A stretch of 64,000 bases of DNA from Dokdonella_A sp963834755 (lineage in GTDB: Bacteria; Pseudomonadota; Gammaproteobacteria; Xanthomonadales; Rhodanobacteraceae): positions 1 through 64,000 of the forward strand of contig CAWICQ010000009.1 in assembly GCA_963834755.1 (NCBI GenBank), given 5' to 3'. Made by a program: the position numbers and the translations under genes. The notes beneath the pieces are model-generated. The model did not search any database. It was not told the origin of the DNA and saw only the letters and a program-made list of their open reading frames with translations. The stretch's first letter is position 1. Every line of letters begins with the position of its first letter. Shown in pieces: positions 27,654-36,433 of this stretch.

Positions 27654-28574
27654 CTAGCCGCGCGCTTTCGCGACCGCATCAATCGCACCCGCATGCGCGA
27701 CAAGATCATCTCTATCGAGCACAAACACGCCCATTTGCCCGACATTGAACTCGATCCAGTTGAACGGCACTTCGGGTAGCAGCGCCGTCAACGCCTTCTC
27801 GCTTTCGCCGACTTCGACGATCAGCACGCCTTCATCGCTGAGATACTGCGCCGCCTCGGCGAGAATGCGCACCGCGAAGTCGAGTCCGTCGGCTCCCGCG
27901 CGCAAACCTAACGCCGGCTCATGGCTGTATTCGGGCGGCAGTGCGGCATATTCCTGCTCGGTCACGTACGGCGGGTTGCTGACGATCAGATCGTAACGCT
28001 TGCCGGCGAGACCCTCGAACAGGTCGGAACGGATCGCCTGCACCCGCTCGGCGACTTCCTGGTACTCGATGTTCTCGCGCGCGAGCGACAGCGCGTCTTC
28101 GCTGATGTCGGCAAGGTCGATACGCCAATCGGTATTGTGCGCAGCCATCGCGATGCCGATGCATCCCGATCCGGTGCACAGATCGAGCGCGTGGGTGACT
28201 TCGCGATCGTCGAGCCACGGCGAAAAACCCTGCTGGATCATCTCGGCGATCGGCGAGCGCGGTACCAGCGCGCGCGCGTCGGACTTGAATTCGAGCCCGG
28301 CGAACCATGCGCTGCCGGTGAGGTAGGCGACGGGTTTGTGTTCGTCGACACGCCGATCGATGAGTTCGAGCACGCGCTGCTTTTCCGCTGCGGTCAGGCG
28401 CGCCTGGCCATATGCCGGCGCGAGATCGTGCGGAAGATGCAAGGCGTGCAGCACCAGATGCGTCGCCTCGTCGATCGCGTTGTCATAGCTGTGACCGAAC
28501 GCGAGCCCGGCTGCGCCAAAACGGCTCGCGCCGTAGCGGATGAAATCGATGATCGTGGCGAGCTCCGCGGTCAC
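27654..28574 (-). CDS. prmB: 50S ribosomal protein L3 N5-glutamine methyltransferase
   Basis: This 306-residue SAM-dependent methyltransferase has the HemK/PrmB-type NPPY motif (SNPPYV), motif I (ALDLCTGSGCIGIA) and the N-terminal helical domain. PrmB modifies a glutamine of ribosomal protein L3; the closely related PrmC acts on release factors. The longer N-terminal domain (DEATHLVLHALHLP, RVDEHKPVAYLTG) and the position next to aroC favour PrmB. The start is a GTG at 28574 (VTAELATIIDF); the frame is open much further upstream, but that part overlaps the divergent SCO1-type gene. Length matches the family (about 300-310 residues). Confidence 0.9.
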   Translation of the reverse strand: MTAELATIIDFIRYGASRFGAAGLAFGHSYDNAIDEATHLVLHALHLPHDLAPAYGQARLTAAEKQRVLELIDRRVDEHKPVAYLTGSAWFAGLEFKSDARALVPRSPIAEMIQQGFSPWLDDREVTHALDLCTGSGCIGIAMAAHNTDWRIDLADISEDALSLARENIEYQEVAERVQAIRSDLFEGLAGKRYDLIVSNPPYVTEQEYAALPPEYSHEPALGLRAGADGLDFAVRILAEAAQYLSDEGVLIVEVGESEKALTALLPEVPFNWIEFNVGQMGVFVLDRDDLVAHAGAIDAVAKARG

Positions 28575-28715
28575 ACGATGGCTTCGTTTCGAGGGGCCGC
28601 TGAGTATAGGTGCAGCCGCGCTTTCATGCGCGTACTCGCACGCGCGCACCGACCGCCTCCCCATCGTGCTGCTCGCCGTGCTGCTCGTCGCACCATTCGC
28701 CGTGCCGCGCGCCGC

Positions 28716-28721
28716 TATAAT
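28716..28721 (+). promoter_or_regulatory. Consensus -10 box just before the SCO1-type gene
   Basis: A perfect TATAAT ends only 6 nt before the ATG at 28728. A start site at the usual distance would lie at or next to the start codon, so the transcript could be leaderless. No good -35 hexamer is seen. Confidence 0.5.
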
Positions 28722-28727
28722 CGCAAG

Positions 28728-29369
28728 ATGCATTCCTGGCGTCGTGCCGGCCGCGTCTCGGCGAATACTCTGATCCTGATCGCCGCCGTCGCGGCTGCGC
28801 TGGGCCTCTGGCTCGGCAGCCGCACGTTCGCACCCGCATCGAGACCGAAACTCACGGCTGCCGTGCTGTATCCGGCGCCGCGCGCGATCCCGGATTTTCA
28901 TCTTACGCGCGCCGATGGCGGTGCCCTGACGCTCGCCGATTGGAAGGGTCGCTGGACCGTCGCCTTCTTCGGCTACACGAATTGCCCGGATGTCTGCCCG
29001 ACGACACTGGCGACATTCAAGGACGTGTGGACGACGTTGCGCGCCGCCGGAGTCGCCGATCGCCTGCGGTTTGATTTCATCTCGGTCGATCCCGAACGCG
29101 ATACGCCCGAGAAGCTTTCCAAATACGTCGGTTACTTCAGTAGCGATTTTGTCGCCGCGACCGGCACCGACGAGGAATTGACCGGGCTTACGGGCGCACT
29201 CGGGCTCGTTTACGCGCGCGTGCCGACCGGCAACGGCGACTACGCGGTCGATCACAGCGCATCGGCGATCATCATCGATCCGAGCGGACACGAGGCCGGC
29301 CTGTTCCGTCCGCCGTTCGTGGCGAAAACGATCGCGGCCGATCTGGAAGCGTTGTCGGGCTCCGGCTGA
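28728..29369 (+). CDS. SCO1/SenC family copper chaperone
   Basis: This 213-residue membrane-anchored thioredoxin-like protein has an N-terminal transmembrane helix at residues 13-31, the SCO copper-binding CxxxC motif (C86 and C90 in NCPDVCP) and the conserved histidine H176 in VDHSAS. The ISVDPERDTP segment is characteristic of the family. SCO proteins deliver copper to, or act as thiol-disulfide reductases for, the CuA site of cytochrome c oxidase. No oxidase genes lie in the window. The last base of its stop is followed immediately by psd (TGATG overlap), so the two are translationally coupled. The ATG at 28728 sits next to a TATAAT box. Confidence 0.9.
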   Translation: MHSWRRAGRVSANTLILIAAVAAALGLWLGSRTFAPASRPKLTAAVLYPAPRAIPDFHLTRADGGALTLADWKGRWTVAFFGYTNCPDVCPTTLATFKDVWTTLRAAGVADRLRFDFISVDPERDTPEKLSKYVGYFSSDFVAATGTDEELTGLTGALGLVYARVPTGNGDYAVDHSASAIIIDPSGHEAGLFRPPFVAKTIAADLEALSGSG

Positions 29370-30226
29370 TGCGCGCCGCCGTCGTCGCGCAATATCTCCT
29401 GCCGCATCGCTTTCTCACGCGCGTCGTGCGCTGGGCGACGCGCTGGACATTCGCGCCGTGGAAGAACGCGCTGATCCGGAATTTCGTCAAACGGTACAAC
29501 GTCGATCTCGGCGAAGCTGAGCAACCTGACATCGGCGCGTACGAGAATTTCAATGCGTTTTTCACGCGCGCGCTCAAGAACGGCGCACGGCCGCCGGATG
29601 CAGATCCCGATGCGGTGCTCTGCCCGGCCGACGGTCGCATCAGCCAGGCCGGTCACATCGATCACGGACGCATTTTCCAGGCGAAGGGTTTCGACTTCGG
29701 CACCGGCGAGCTTCTCGGCGACGACGCGCGCGCGGCTGCGTATCACGACGGCAGTTTCATCACCGTCTATCTTTCTCCGCGCGACTATCACCGCGTGCAC
29801 ATGCCGCTCGCCGGCGAGCTCGTCGAGACCGTGCACGTGCCCGGCCGACTCTTCGGCGTCGCACCGTTCGCGGTCGCCGCGATTCCGCGTCTCTTCGCGC
29901 GCAACGAACGGCTGGTTTGCCACTTCGACAGCGCGCTCGGCCCGTTCACGGTGGTGCTGGTCGGCGCGATGCTCGTTTCCGGCATCGCGACCGTCTGGGA
30001 CGGCGTCGCGATCCCGCCTTACGCCAGCGCGATCGTGCGCCGCGACGGCCGCGGACGCGGGATCTGGCTGAAGCGCGGCGCCGAGCTTGGCCGGTTCGAA
30101 ATGGGATCGACCGTGATCGTCCTGTTGCCGGCGCGCCTCGGCCGCTTCTCGCCGCAGCTCGTAGCTGAACAAAGCGTTCGGATGGGTCAAAAAGTCGGCA
30201 CTCTGGCACAGAGAGAGGTACGATGA
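29369..30226 (+). CDS. psd: Phosphatidylserine decarboxylase
   Basis: This 285-residue pyruvoyl-dependent enzyme decarboxylates phosphatidylserine to phosphatidylethanolamine at the inner membrane. It is made as a proenzyme that cleaves itself at a GST motif; here the motif is MGST with S247 as the likely pyruvoyl precursor. The other signatures are present: DGRISQAG with the conserved Asp, YLSPRDYHRVHMP with the catalytic His residues, and the aromatic N-terminal membrane-associated segment. The ATG overlaps the stop codon of the SCO1-type gene. Length is typical of the bacterial type I enzyme. Confidence 0.95.
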   Translation: MRAAVVAQYLLPHRFLTRVVRWATRWTFAPWKNALIRNFVKRYNVDLGEAEQPDIGAYENFNAFFTRALKNGARPPDADPDAVLCPADGRISQAGHIDHGRIFQAKGFDFGTGELLGDDARAAAYHDGSFITVYLSPRDYHRVHMPLAGELVETVHVPGRLFGVAPFAVAAIPRLFARNERLVCHFDSALGPFTVVLVGAMLVSGIATVWDGVAIPPYASAIVRRDGRGRGIWLKRGAELGRFEMGSTVIVLLPARLGRFSPQLVAEQSVRMGQKVGTLAQREVR

Positions 30227-30369
30227 CCGCCCCCGGACGCCGCGTCAGAATGTGACGGCGTTCGACGAATTGTGACTAAATGGACAGTCCGTTCACGCTA
30301 ATCCCGATAGATTTTCGTTTACCGGCGCGGATTCAACAGCAGTGCCGGTCTCACGCCAGGGGAACCCAC

Positions 30370-30813
30370 ATGCAGCTCGTCACCCGATTGATCGCATTGA
30401 GCCGAGCAATGCAGCTGCGCCGGCAGTTTCGCGGTATCGAGAAAGCGCTTGTCGACCTTCAGCCGAACGCCCGGCGCCAGCTGGCTGCGATCGCGATGCG
30501 CGAGTTCCAGAACGCGTCGAAGAGCGAATTTCCGCATCTGTATGCGACGCCGCCAGACCTGAAATATCGTCCGTGGGGCAGCGGCACTGAAATCGGCCTC
30601 GAAAGAATGCGTTCGGACAGCCTGCAGGTGCGCTTGCGTGGTGTCGCGCTGTGGCTGACGGTGGCGTATCACGAGACCAAAGATTCGCCGTTCGCCGAGC
30701 AGCAGGAGCTGCATCGTCAGGTGATGCGCGCGATCCGCGCACTCAAGGATTCGATCCCAGCGGCCGAACTCAGCCAGTGGTTCGCCGCTGCCAATGAGGC
30801 GCAAGCGGCCTGA
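30370..30813 (+). CDS. Conserved hypothetical protein (147 aa)
   Basis: This 147-residue, probably helical soluble protein has no recognised family. It has alternating basic and hydrophobic segments (RLIALSRAMQLRRQFRGIEK, LQVRLRGVALWLTVAYHETK) and an alanine-rich end. There are no cysteines, no signal peptide and no transmembrane span. The ATG at 30370 follows an AGGGGA ribosome-binding site; the in-frame extension to 30280 is less likely. It lies 143 nt behind psd, with its own spacer, and is convergent with the lytic transglycosylase gene. Composition and codon use match the neighbouring genes, so it is probably a real gene, but no function can be assigned. Confidence 0.72.
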   Translation: MQLVTRLIALSRAMQLRRQFRGIEKALVDLQPNARRQLAAIAMREFQNASKSEFPHLYATPPDLKYRPWGSGTEIGLERMRSDSLQVRLRGVALWLTVAYHETKDSPFAEQQELHRQVMRAIRALKDSIPAAELSQWFAAANEAQAA

Positions 30814-30898
30814 CCGGCAACCGCCGGCTGCTCGCGCCGTCGGCTTGCCGGTCGTGAAAACGACCGCGCCGGATAATTTCCAGCGTCTCTCGTAATTT

Positions 30899-32401
30899 CT
30901 AGCGTCTCTCGCAGTCGGGAATCCGCAGCGTTTTCCCCGGACTGATCGGATAGTGCGGCCCGCGAATACCGTTCGCCGCCGCGATCTCGCGCACGCCGCC
31001 GCAGCCGAGCTTGTGCGCGATCGAAGACAGCGTATCGCCCTTGCGCACCACATAGCCGCGTGGCCGGATGTCCTTCGCGTGCACGAGGCTTCCCGGCGGT
31101 GGCGACGGAATCGCCGCCGAATGGAGTTCCGAGGCGAGCGTTGCCCATTTTCCTTCGGCGCAATCGCGCGAGTAGACGGACTGCAGCGGAAACGGCACCG
31201 CGAGCTGCGTTCCGACCGGCTGTTCCTGCTGCGGGTCGAGCTGCGGATTGAGATTGCGCAGCGTGCGGAACCAGCCGCCTTCGGCCTCGCTGTCCTGGCC
31301 GAGACAGATCGTGAGCTCTGCAATCGATGCGGGCCGGCTCAACGTGATGCTGCCCGGCTGCGCCGCAATCTTCGGAAATTCGAGGTTGTAGCGTTCCGGA
31401 TGCATGAAGAGCCATGCCGCGGCGAGCACCATCGGCACGTATTCGCGCGTTTCCTGCGACACCGCGTAATAAATCTTCGGATCCCAGAAATTCTCGCCGC
31501 CCTTGCTGGCCAGGCGCTGCATCGCGCCTTCGCCTCCGTTGTACGCGCCGATCACCAGCTCGAGCTGATTGTTGAACACGCCGAGCTGCTCGTTGATGTA
31601 GGCCGCGTTCGCGCGCGCTGCGAGTTTCGGATCGAAACGCTGATCGAAACCGCCGACGGTGCCGAGCCCGAAGCGCAGACCCGTCGCATACATGAACTGC
31701 AACGGCCCAGACGCGCCCGAGCGCGATACCGCGTGAACCTTGCCGCCCGATTCCTTGGCGAGCATGCCGAACAGCAGCGCTTCGGGCAGTCCGGCCTTCT
31801 GATATTCCGGCCACATCAGATAGCGCATGTATTCATAGTTGACGTACGCCGCGACGAGATTCGGGCGGTACTGCGTCAGCCATTCCTCGAGCGCGGCCTT
31901 GACCGGACCGTTGATCGCGATGATCTCGCTGAGCTCGCGGCCCTTGAGCAGCGTCATCGATCGGCCGAGCTCGGGCACCGCGGCGACGACGGGTGAGCTC
32001 TCGCCGGCCTCCTCCGCGCCTTCCGGCGTCGCACCGTCCGCTTCGCCTTCGGAATCCTGATCGGATTGGCTCCCGGTCGACAGCCGCAGCAGTCGATCGA
32101 ACGCGGCGACGAACCGTTGCTGCTCGCAGCCGCGCGCTTCGCTGCAGCTCGTCGCCGCGGCGCGCATATCGTCGAGCGCGGCGGCGACTTCCGTTTGCGC
32201 CTGATCCGTCTTGCCTTCGCGCGCGAGCGCGAGACCGTTCTCGTAGCGCGTGGCATCCGCATCGAGCCGCGCGTACAGCGCATTGATGCCGGCGTCGTCG
32301 ACTTTGGCAGAGGTCATCGCGGTCTTCTGCGAAGGCGTGGTTGCGCAAGCGCCGAGCGCTGCGAGCGTGGCGATGAGGGCAAATCGGCGAACGAGCGGCA
32401 T
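30899..32401 (-). CDS. Lytic transglycosylase lipoprotein with LysM domain (MltD-like)
   Basis: This 500-residue lipoprotein precursor has a lipobox ending at C19 (ALGAC). A long charged spacer is followed by an SLT-type lysozyme-like domain with the catalytic glutamate in LAKESGGK near residue 216, the SGASGPLQFM loop and the GAYNGGEGAMQRL motif. One C-terminal LysM domain (YVVRKGDTLSSIAHKLG) binds peptidoglycan. Such enzymes cut the glycan strand with formation of 1,6-anhydromuropeptides. The ATG at 32401 starts the lipoprotein signal; the GTG at 32425 is less likely. It is divergent from the HerA-like ATPase gene. Two or more LysM domains are usual in MltD; only one is seen here. Confidence 0.9.
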   Translation of the reverse strand: MPLVRRFALIATLAALGACATTPSQKTAMTSAKVDDAGINALYARLDADATRYENGLALAREGKTDQAQTEVAAALDDMRAAATSCSEARGCEQQRFVAAFDRLLRLSTGSQSDQDSEGEADGATPEGAEEAGESSPVVAAVPELGRSMTLLKGRELSEIIAINGPVKAALEEWLTQYRPNLVAAYVNYEYMRYLMWPEYQKAGLPEALLFGMLAKESGGKVHAVSRSGASGPLQFMYATGLRFGLGTVGGFDQRFDPKLAARANAAYINEQLGVFNNQLELVIGAYNGGEGAMQRLASKGGENFWDPKIYYAVSQETREYVPMVLAAAWLFMHPERYNLEFPKIAAQPGSITLSRPASIAELTICLGQDSEAEGGWFRTLRNLNPQLDPQQEQPVGTQLAVPFPLQSVYSRDCAEGKWATLASELHSAAIPSPPPGSLVHAKDIRPRGYVVRKGDTLSSIAHKLGCGGVREIAAANGIRGPHYPISPGKTLRIPDCERR

Positions 32402-32477
32402 TGCATCCTTCCGGTTGCGGTCCACGCGACGTTACCGTCTGGGCTCCGCTCCGGCAACCGTCGCGGCGGTTCGTCGC

Positions 32478-32483
32478 TACAAT
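32478..32483 (+). promoter_or_regulatory. Putative -10 element of the HerA-like ATPase gene
   Basis: TACAAT lies 34 nt before the ATG at 32518, in the same T-A-N-AATCG context as at 4277 and 28716. No strong -35 is visible. Confidence 0.35.
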
Positions 32484-32517
32484 CGCAGCGCCTTCTTCTG
32501 CGAGCCGCGTGAGCGAC

Positions 32518-34005
32518 ATGAGCCAGATCCTGATCGGCAAGGGCGACAAGCCCGTGTATTTGCTTTCGCGCTACGCCAATCGCCACGGCATGATCGCCGG
32601 CGCCACGGGCACTGGAAAATCCGTGTCGCTGACCGTTCTCGCCGAAGGCTTCTCGAAACTCGGCGTGCCCGTGTTCCTCGCCGACATGAAAGGCGATCTC
32701 GCCGGTCTCGCCGAACCCGGCGCGATGAACGACAAGTTGAAGGCGCGCATCGACAAGCTCGGCATCGAGTGGAGCGCCAGTGCGAACCCGGTCGTGTTCT
32801 GGGACATCTACGGCACATCCGGGCATCCGGTGCGCACGACGATTTCGGAAATGGGCCCGCAGCTGCTCGGACGCCTGATGGAGCTTGGCGATATCCAGCA
32901 AGGCGTGCTCGAAATCGTCTTCAAGGCCGCCGACGATAACGGTCTGCTGCTGCTCGACATCAAGGATCTGCGCGCGCTGCTGAGCTGGGCGGCGGAGAAC
33001 GCGAAGGAGATCTCGCAGCACTACGGACTCGTCTCGCCGACCTCGATCGCGGCGATTCAGCGCGGCGTGCTGTCGCTCGAACAAGCCGGCGGCGATCAAT
33101 TCTTCGGCGAACCCGCACTCGAGCTCGCCGATTTCATGCGCCAGGATCTTTCCGGACGCGGCATCGTGAATGTGCTCGCAGCCGATCAGCTGATCCTGAA
33201 ACCGAAGCTCTACACGACGTTCCTGCTCTGGATGCTTTCCGAGCTGTTCGAGAAATTGCCCGAAGTCGGCGATCTCGATCAGCCCAAGCTCGTGTTCTTC
33301 TTCGACGAAGCGCATTTGCTGTTCGACGATGCACCGCCGTCGCTGCGACAGCGCGTCGAGCAGGTCGTGCGTCTGATCCGCTCGAAAGGCGTCGGCGTCT
33401 ATTTCTGCTCGCAGAATCCCGATGACGTGCCCGACGTGATCCTCGGCCAGATGGGCAACCGCATTCAGCACGCGCTGCGCGCGTTCACGCCGCGCGATCA
33501 GAAAGCGGTGAAGGCCGCCGCGGAAACGTTCGCACCGAATCCGAAGATCAACGTGACCGAAGTCATCACGCAACTGGGCGTCGGCGAAGCGCTGGTGTCG
33601 ACGTTGCAGGAAGGCGGCGTGCCGATGCCGGTCGAGCGCGCGCTGATCACGTCGCCGGGCTGTCGCATCGGCGCGATCACGGCCGATGAGCGCAACGCGG
33701 TGCGTGCGCGCTCGCCGGTCGGCGGAAAGTACGACACGACGGTCGATCGCGAGTCCGCGTTCGAAACGTTGGGCAAACGCGCCGAGCAAACGGCCGCGAC
33801 GACACCGGCCAGCAACCCGCCCGCCGGCGGTGGAACCGCGCAACAAGGCGGCGGATGGATGGACGTCGCCAAGGACATGGTGTTCGGCACGAGCCGCCGG
33901 CAAGGCATGCTCGAAGCGATGGCGAAATCGGCGGCGCGCAACGCCGGCGGCCAGCTCGGCCGCTCGATCCTGCGCGGCGTGCTGGGCTCGATCAGCAAGC
34001 GCTGA
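32518..34005 (+). CDS. HerA-like ATPase/helicase (DUF853 family)
   Basis: This 495-residue P-loop ATPase has Walker A GATGTGKS at residues 28-35, Walker B (KLVFFFDEAHLLFDD) near 260, and an arginine/sensor segment (GNRIQHALRAFTPRDQKAVK). It belongs to the HerA/FtsK-like DUF853 group, described as DNA-translocating or DNA-dependent ATPases of unclear role. A Gly/Pro/Gln-rich linker precedes the C-terminal MVFGTSRRQGMLEAMAKSAA region, typical of the family. No HerA-partner nuclease (NurA) or defence gene is adjacent, so it looks like the housekeeping version rather than a phage-defence module. It is followed by greB after 99 nt. Confidence 0.85.
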   Translation: MSQILIGKGDKPVYLLSRYANRHGMIAGATGTGKSVSLTVLAEGFSKLGVPVFLADMKGDLAGLAEPGAMNDKLKARIDKLGIEWSASANPVVFWDIYGTSGHPVRTTISEMGPQLLGRLMELGDIQQGVLEIVFKAADDNGLLLLDIKDLRALLSWAAENAKEISQHYGLVSPTSIAAIQRGVLSLEQAGGDQFFGEPALELADFMRQDLSGRGIVNVLAADQLILKPKLYTTFLLWMLSELFEKLPEVGDLDQPKLVFFFDEAHLLFDDAPPSLRQRVEQVVRLIRSKGVGVYFCSQNPDDVPDVILGQMGNRIQHALRAFTPRDQKAVKAAAETFAPNPKINVTEVITQLGVGEALVSTLQEGGVPMPVERALITSPGCRIGAITADERNAVRARSPVGGKYDTTVDRESAFETLGKRAEQTAATTPASNPPAGGGTAQQGGGWMDVAKDMVFGTSRRQGMLEAMAKSAARNAGGQLGRSILRGVLGSISKR

Positions 34006-34104
34006 GCGAAACGAGCCAGTCTGGTTAGCCATGCGCGGACGCTCGTCGATGAAACCGTCTCGCGCCGCCGGCGTAACTGGCCCGCTCGCCGAGGCACATT
34101 GCGC

Positions 34105-34617
34105 ATGAGCCGCTGGCGTCCCGCTGCCGCCGCGTCATCCGCCGTCATCACCGGCGAAGGTCATCGGCGCCTGAAAGAAGAGTTCGACGATCTCTGGCGC
34201 GTGCGCCGACCCGAAGTCGTGCGCGCGCTTTCCGATGCAGCAGCGGAAGGCGACCGTTCCGAAAACGCCGAGTACATCTATCGCAAGAAACAGCTCGGCG
34301 AAATCGATCGGCGCGTGCGCTATCTGACCAGGCGACTGCAGGATCTGCGCGTCGTCGACGGGCCGCCCACCGATCCTTCGGCAGTCTACTTCGGTGCGTG
34401 GGTGCGGCTCGAATCCGAGGACGGCGAGCGGCACGACTACCGCATCGTCGGTCCGGACGAGACCGATGGGGCGCGCGGCTGGATCAGCATCGATTCGCCG
34501 CTTGCGCGCGCCGCGCTGCGTGCGCGTGTCGACGCCGAATTCGAAGTCGAGCTTCCGGCGGGACGGATGCGTTTCGTCGTGCTGCAGATCAGCTATACGT
34601 CGCTCGACGAGCGCTGA
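34105..34617 (+). CDS. greB: Transcription elongation factor GreB
   Basis: This 170-residue factor binds the RNA polymerase secondary channel and stimulates cleavage of backtracked transcripts. It has the N-terminal antiparallel coiled coil with the acidic tip residues (ALSDAAAEGDRSENAEYIYRK; the D and E pair is conserved) and the C-terminal FKBP-like domain (DGARGWISIDSPLARAAL). GreB is preferred over GreA because of the WRVRRPEVV and SENAEYIYRKKQLGEIDRR segments. The ATG at 34105 is used rather than the TTG at 34099. Tandem repeats begin directly downstream. Confidence 0.92.
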   Translation: MSRWRPAAAASSAVITGEGHRRLKEEFDDLWRVRRPEVVRALSDAAAEGDRSENAEYIYRKKQLGEIDRRVRYLTRRLQDLRVVDGPPTDPSAVYFGAWVRLESEDGERHDYRIVGPDETDGARGWISIDSPLARAALRARVDAEFEVELPAGRMRFVVLQISYTSLDER

Positions 34618-34626
34618 GCGTCACGA

Positions 34627-34820
34627 CTGCTTAGCAGTCACCTCTCCCGCCTGCGGAGAAATCGCGCCGCTGCTTAGCCGTCACCTCTCCCGCCTGCGGA
34701 GAAATCGCGCCGCTGCTTAGCCGTCACCTCTCCCGCTTGCGGGAGAAATCGCGCCGCTGCTTAGCCGTCACCTCTCCCGCTTGCGGGAGAGGTCGCGCCG
34801 CAGGCGCGGGTGAGGGCAAT
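34627..34820. repeat. Tandem array of about four 43-44 bp units
   Basis: Four successive copies share the pattern CTGCTTAGC, GTCACCTCTCCCGC, a short GC-rich turn, then GAGAAATCGCGCCG. The last copy carries the full CCTCTCCCGCTTGCGGGAGAGG palindrome of the family seen at 481 and 1914. The unit begins right after the greB stop. The remainder of this 404-nt gap (34821-34966) is a GC-rich stretch ending in a further CTCCCGCAAGCGGGAG palindrome (near 34940-34955); no gene is seen in it. Confidence 0.9.
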
Positions 34821-34966
34821 TGGACAGAGACTCTGCGCGCCCGCCCTCATCCGGCCCTTCGCGCCGCGCTCACTCGGTGCATCCTCGCACCTCGCCTTCG
34901 GCGGCTTTGCCGTGCAAATCGGCTTCCGTGCCGATTTGTCTCCCGCAAGCGGGAGACGCGAGAGAA

Positions 34967-35000
34967 AACGAAAACGGACGGCGCGCGCCGTCCGTTTCGT
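34967..35000 (-). terminator. Rho-independent terminator after the SRPBCC/GyrI-like gene
   Basis: The palindrome ACGGACGGCGC/GCGCCGTCCGT (34974-34995) is followed on the minus strand by TTTTCGTTTTC. It lies just past the stop of the minus-strand gene at 35022. Confidence 0.85.
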
Positions 35001-35021
35001 CGAGTCGATGACCTGCGATCG

Positions 35022-36173
35022 TTATGGCTGGATCGGCAGATAAACCTTGAATGTTTGCTGGTCTTCTGCGACATCGGGCGCCGATGTCTTCTCGTCCCAG
35101 AAACGTCCCTCGCCCATTTCAGCGTACGGGTAACCGTGCGTCTCGGCGTAGGCCTTTTCCATCAGGCGCAGCAGCGGCAGCGCGGCCGGGCTGCCGGTGT
35201 ACTCGGTGACCAGCGCCTTGCCTTGATACCAGAGCGCCGCGCGCACCTTGTCGTCGATGACGAGCAGACCGTCGTTGTCCTTGTCGCCCGGCTTGAACGT
35301 CGCAATTTCGTCTTCATCGCCGGTGGAACTCGCCTTCGGCGCCGGCGTCTCGATCGTGTATTGCTGCTTGTCTAGGGTCAGCGTCGTCGAATCGACCGGC
35401 ACCGCCACGCTGAACGCGTAGTCATCTTCGCCCCAGTTCGACGTGATCGTCATGACCGGTCCCGCCTGCGTGAGGCCGGTCTTCTTCATCGCCGCTTCGA
35501 TCTGTCGCACCGCGGTATCGGTTGCGTCGGCGACTTCTTCGAGCGAGCGCTTGGCCTTGGTCGCAACGACCAACACGGGTCTGGCGGTCACGTCGGCGAC
35601 GTCGATCTTCTGGTCCTTGTAATCGACGTTCGGGAACGACGCCAGCATCGTCGCGATGTTGCTGAGGCTGAGCGCGATCTGCGATGCGGGATCGCCGTGA
35701 ATGTAGAGCCCGGCGTAGCGCCAGATCAGGTTCCAGCCGTAGTCGGCGTCGTATGCCCAATTGATGTTGACGGTCTTGCCGTTCTGCGACGGCACCAGGG
35801 TGACGGTGTAGGTCTTGTTGTCGCCGCTCCAGGCATTGTCGAGCGCCATGACGACCTTGCTGTCCTGATCGCTCTGCGCGATTTCGAGGCTGCCGTCGCC
35901 GACCTGCGGCGCGGTGCTGCTCCATTTCACGCGCGCGCCCTTGCCGGACTCGGGACCCTCGAAGGTCATCTTGATCTGCGGATCGAGACGCCGCATCGCC
36001 GACCACTCGGGAAAGCGGCGGAACGTATTGACCGAATCGTAGATCTGACGCAGCGGGCTCGATACCTCGACGGTTCGCTCGACATGTCCGTGTGACGGCA
36101 GCAGCACGCCGACTACAATGGTCAGCGCGAACACGATCAGCAGGGAAACCAGCACTTCGAGAACACGGGTCAT
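35022..36173 (-). CDS. Membrane-anchored SRPBCC protein with GyrI-like C-terminal domain
   Basis: This 383-residue protein has one N-terminal transmembrane helix (VLEVLVSLLIVFALTIVVGV, about residues 5-24). An SRPBCC/START-like domain follows (RTVEVSSPLRQIYDSVNTFRRFPEWSAM, the family's typical opening), then a C-terminal region resembling the GyrI-like/AraC effector-binding fold (YQGKALVTEYTGSPAALPLLRLMEKAYAE). Each domain is a hydrophobic small-molecule-binding module. No enzyme activity can be inferred. It has a strong terminator and is preceded by 260 nt with no gene, so it is probably monocistronic. The ATG at 36173 is favoured by the membrane segment that follows. Confidence 0.82.
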   Translation of the reverse strand: MTRVLEVLVSLLIVFALTIVVGVLLPSHGHVERTVEVSSPLRQIYDSVNTFRRFPEWSAMRRLDPQIKMTFEGPESGKGARVKWSSTAPQVGDGSLEIAQSDQDSKVVMALDNAWSGDNKTYTVTLVPSQNGKTVNINWAYDADYGWNLIWRYAGLYIHGDPASQIALSLSNIATMLASFPNVDYKDQKIDVADVTARPVLVVATKAKRSLEEVADATDTAVRQIEAAMKKTGLTQAGPVMTITSNWGEDDYAFSVAVPVDSTTLTLDKQQYTIETPAPKASSTGDEDEIATFKPGDKDNDGLLVIDDKVRAALWYQGKALVTEYTGSPAALPLLRLMEKAYAETHGYPYAEMGEGRFWDEKTSAPDVAEDQQTFKVYLPIQP

Positions 36174-36433
36174 ATACGAAGGATCTCCAGAACGCCGGCC
36201 AGAACTCGGGCGATTGCCGGCGCGCGCGCCGAGCCCCTCCGGGACCTGACGGCAGGCGCCTGCGGCGGCACTTCGGGTCCGGGCGCGGAATGGTACTTGA
36301 GTGGGCGCGCCGTGGCTACGGAGGCTGAAATCGGCCGTTCTACGAGGCCTTTCCTATGCGCGGGCGCATCCGCCGCGTGGCCTGTGGCCGTGCTTACCCC
36401 ACGCAAAATCGCAAGCGCACGGCTGACACCGCT

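Noticed and set aside
32518..34005. Phage-defence HerA-type system
   Set aside because: No NurA, Sir2 or other defence partner is nearby; the neighbours are greB and a lytic transglycosylase.
34627..34820. Repeat array considered as CRISPR
   Set aside because: The units are directly tandem with no variable spacers, and there are no cas genes.
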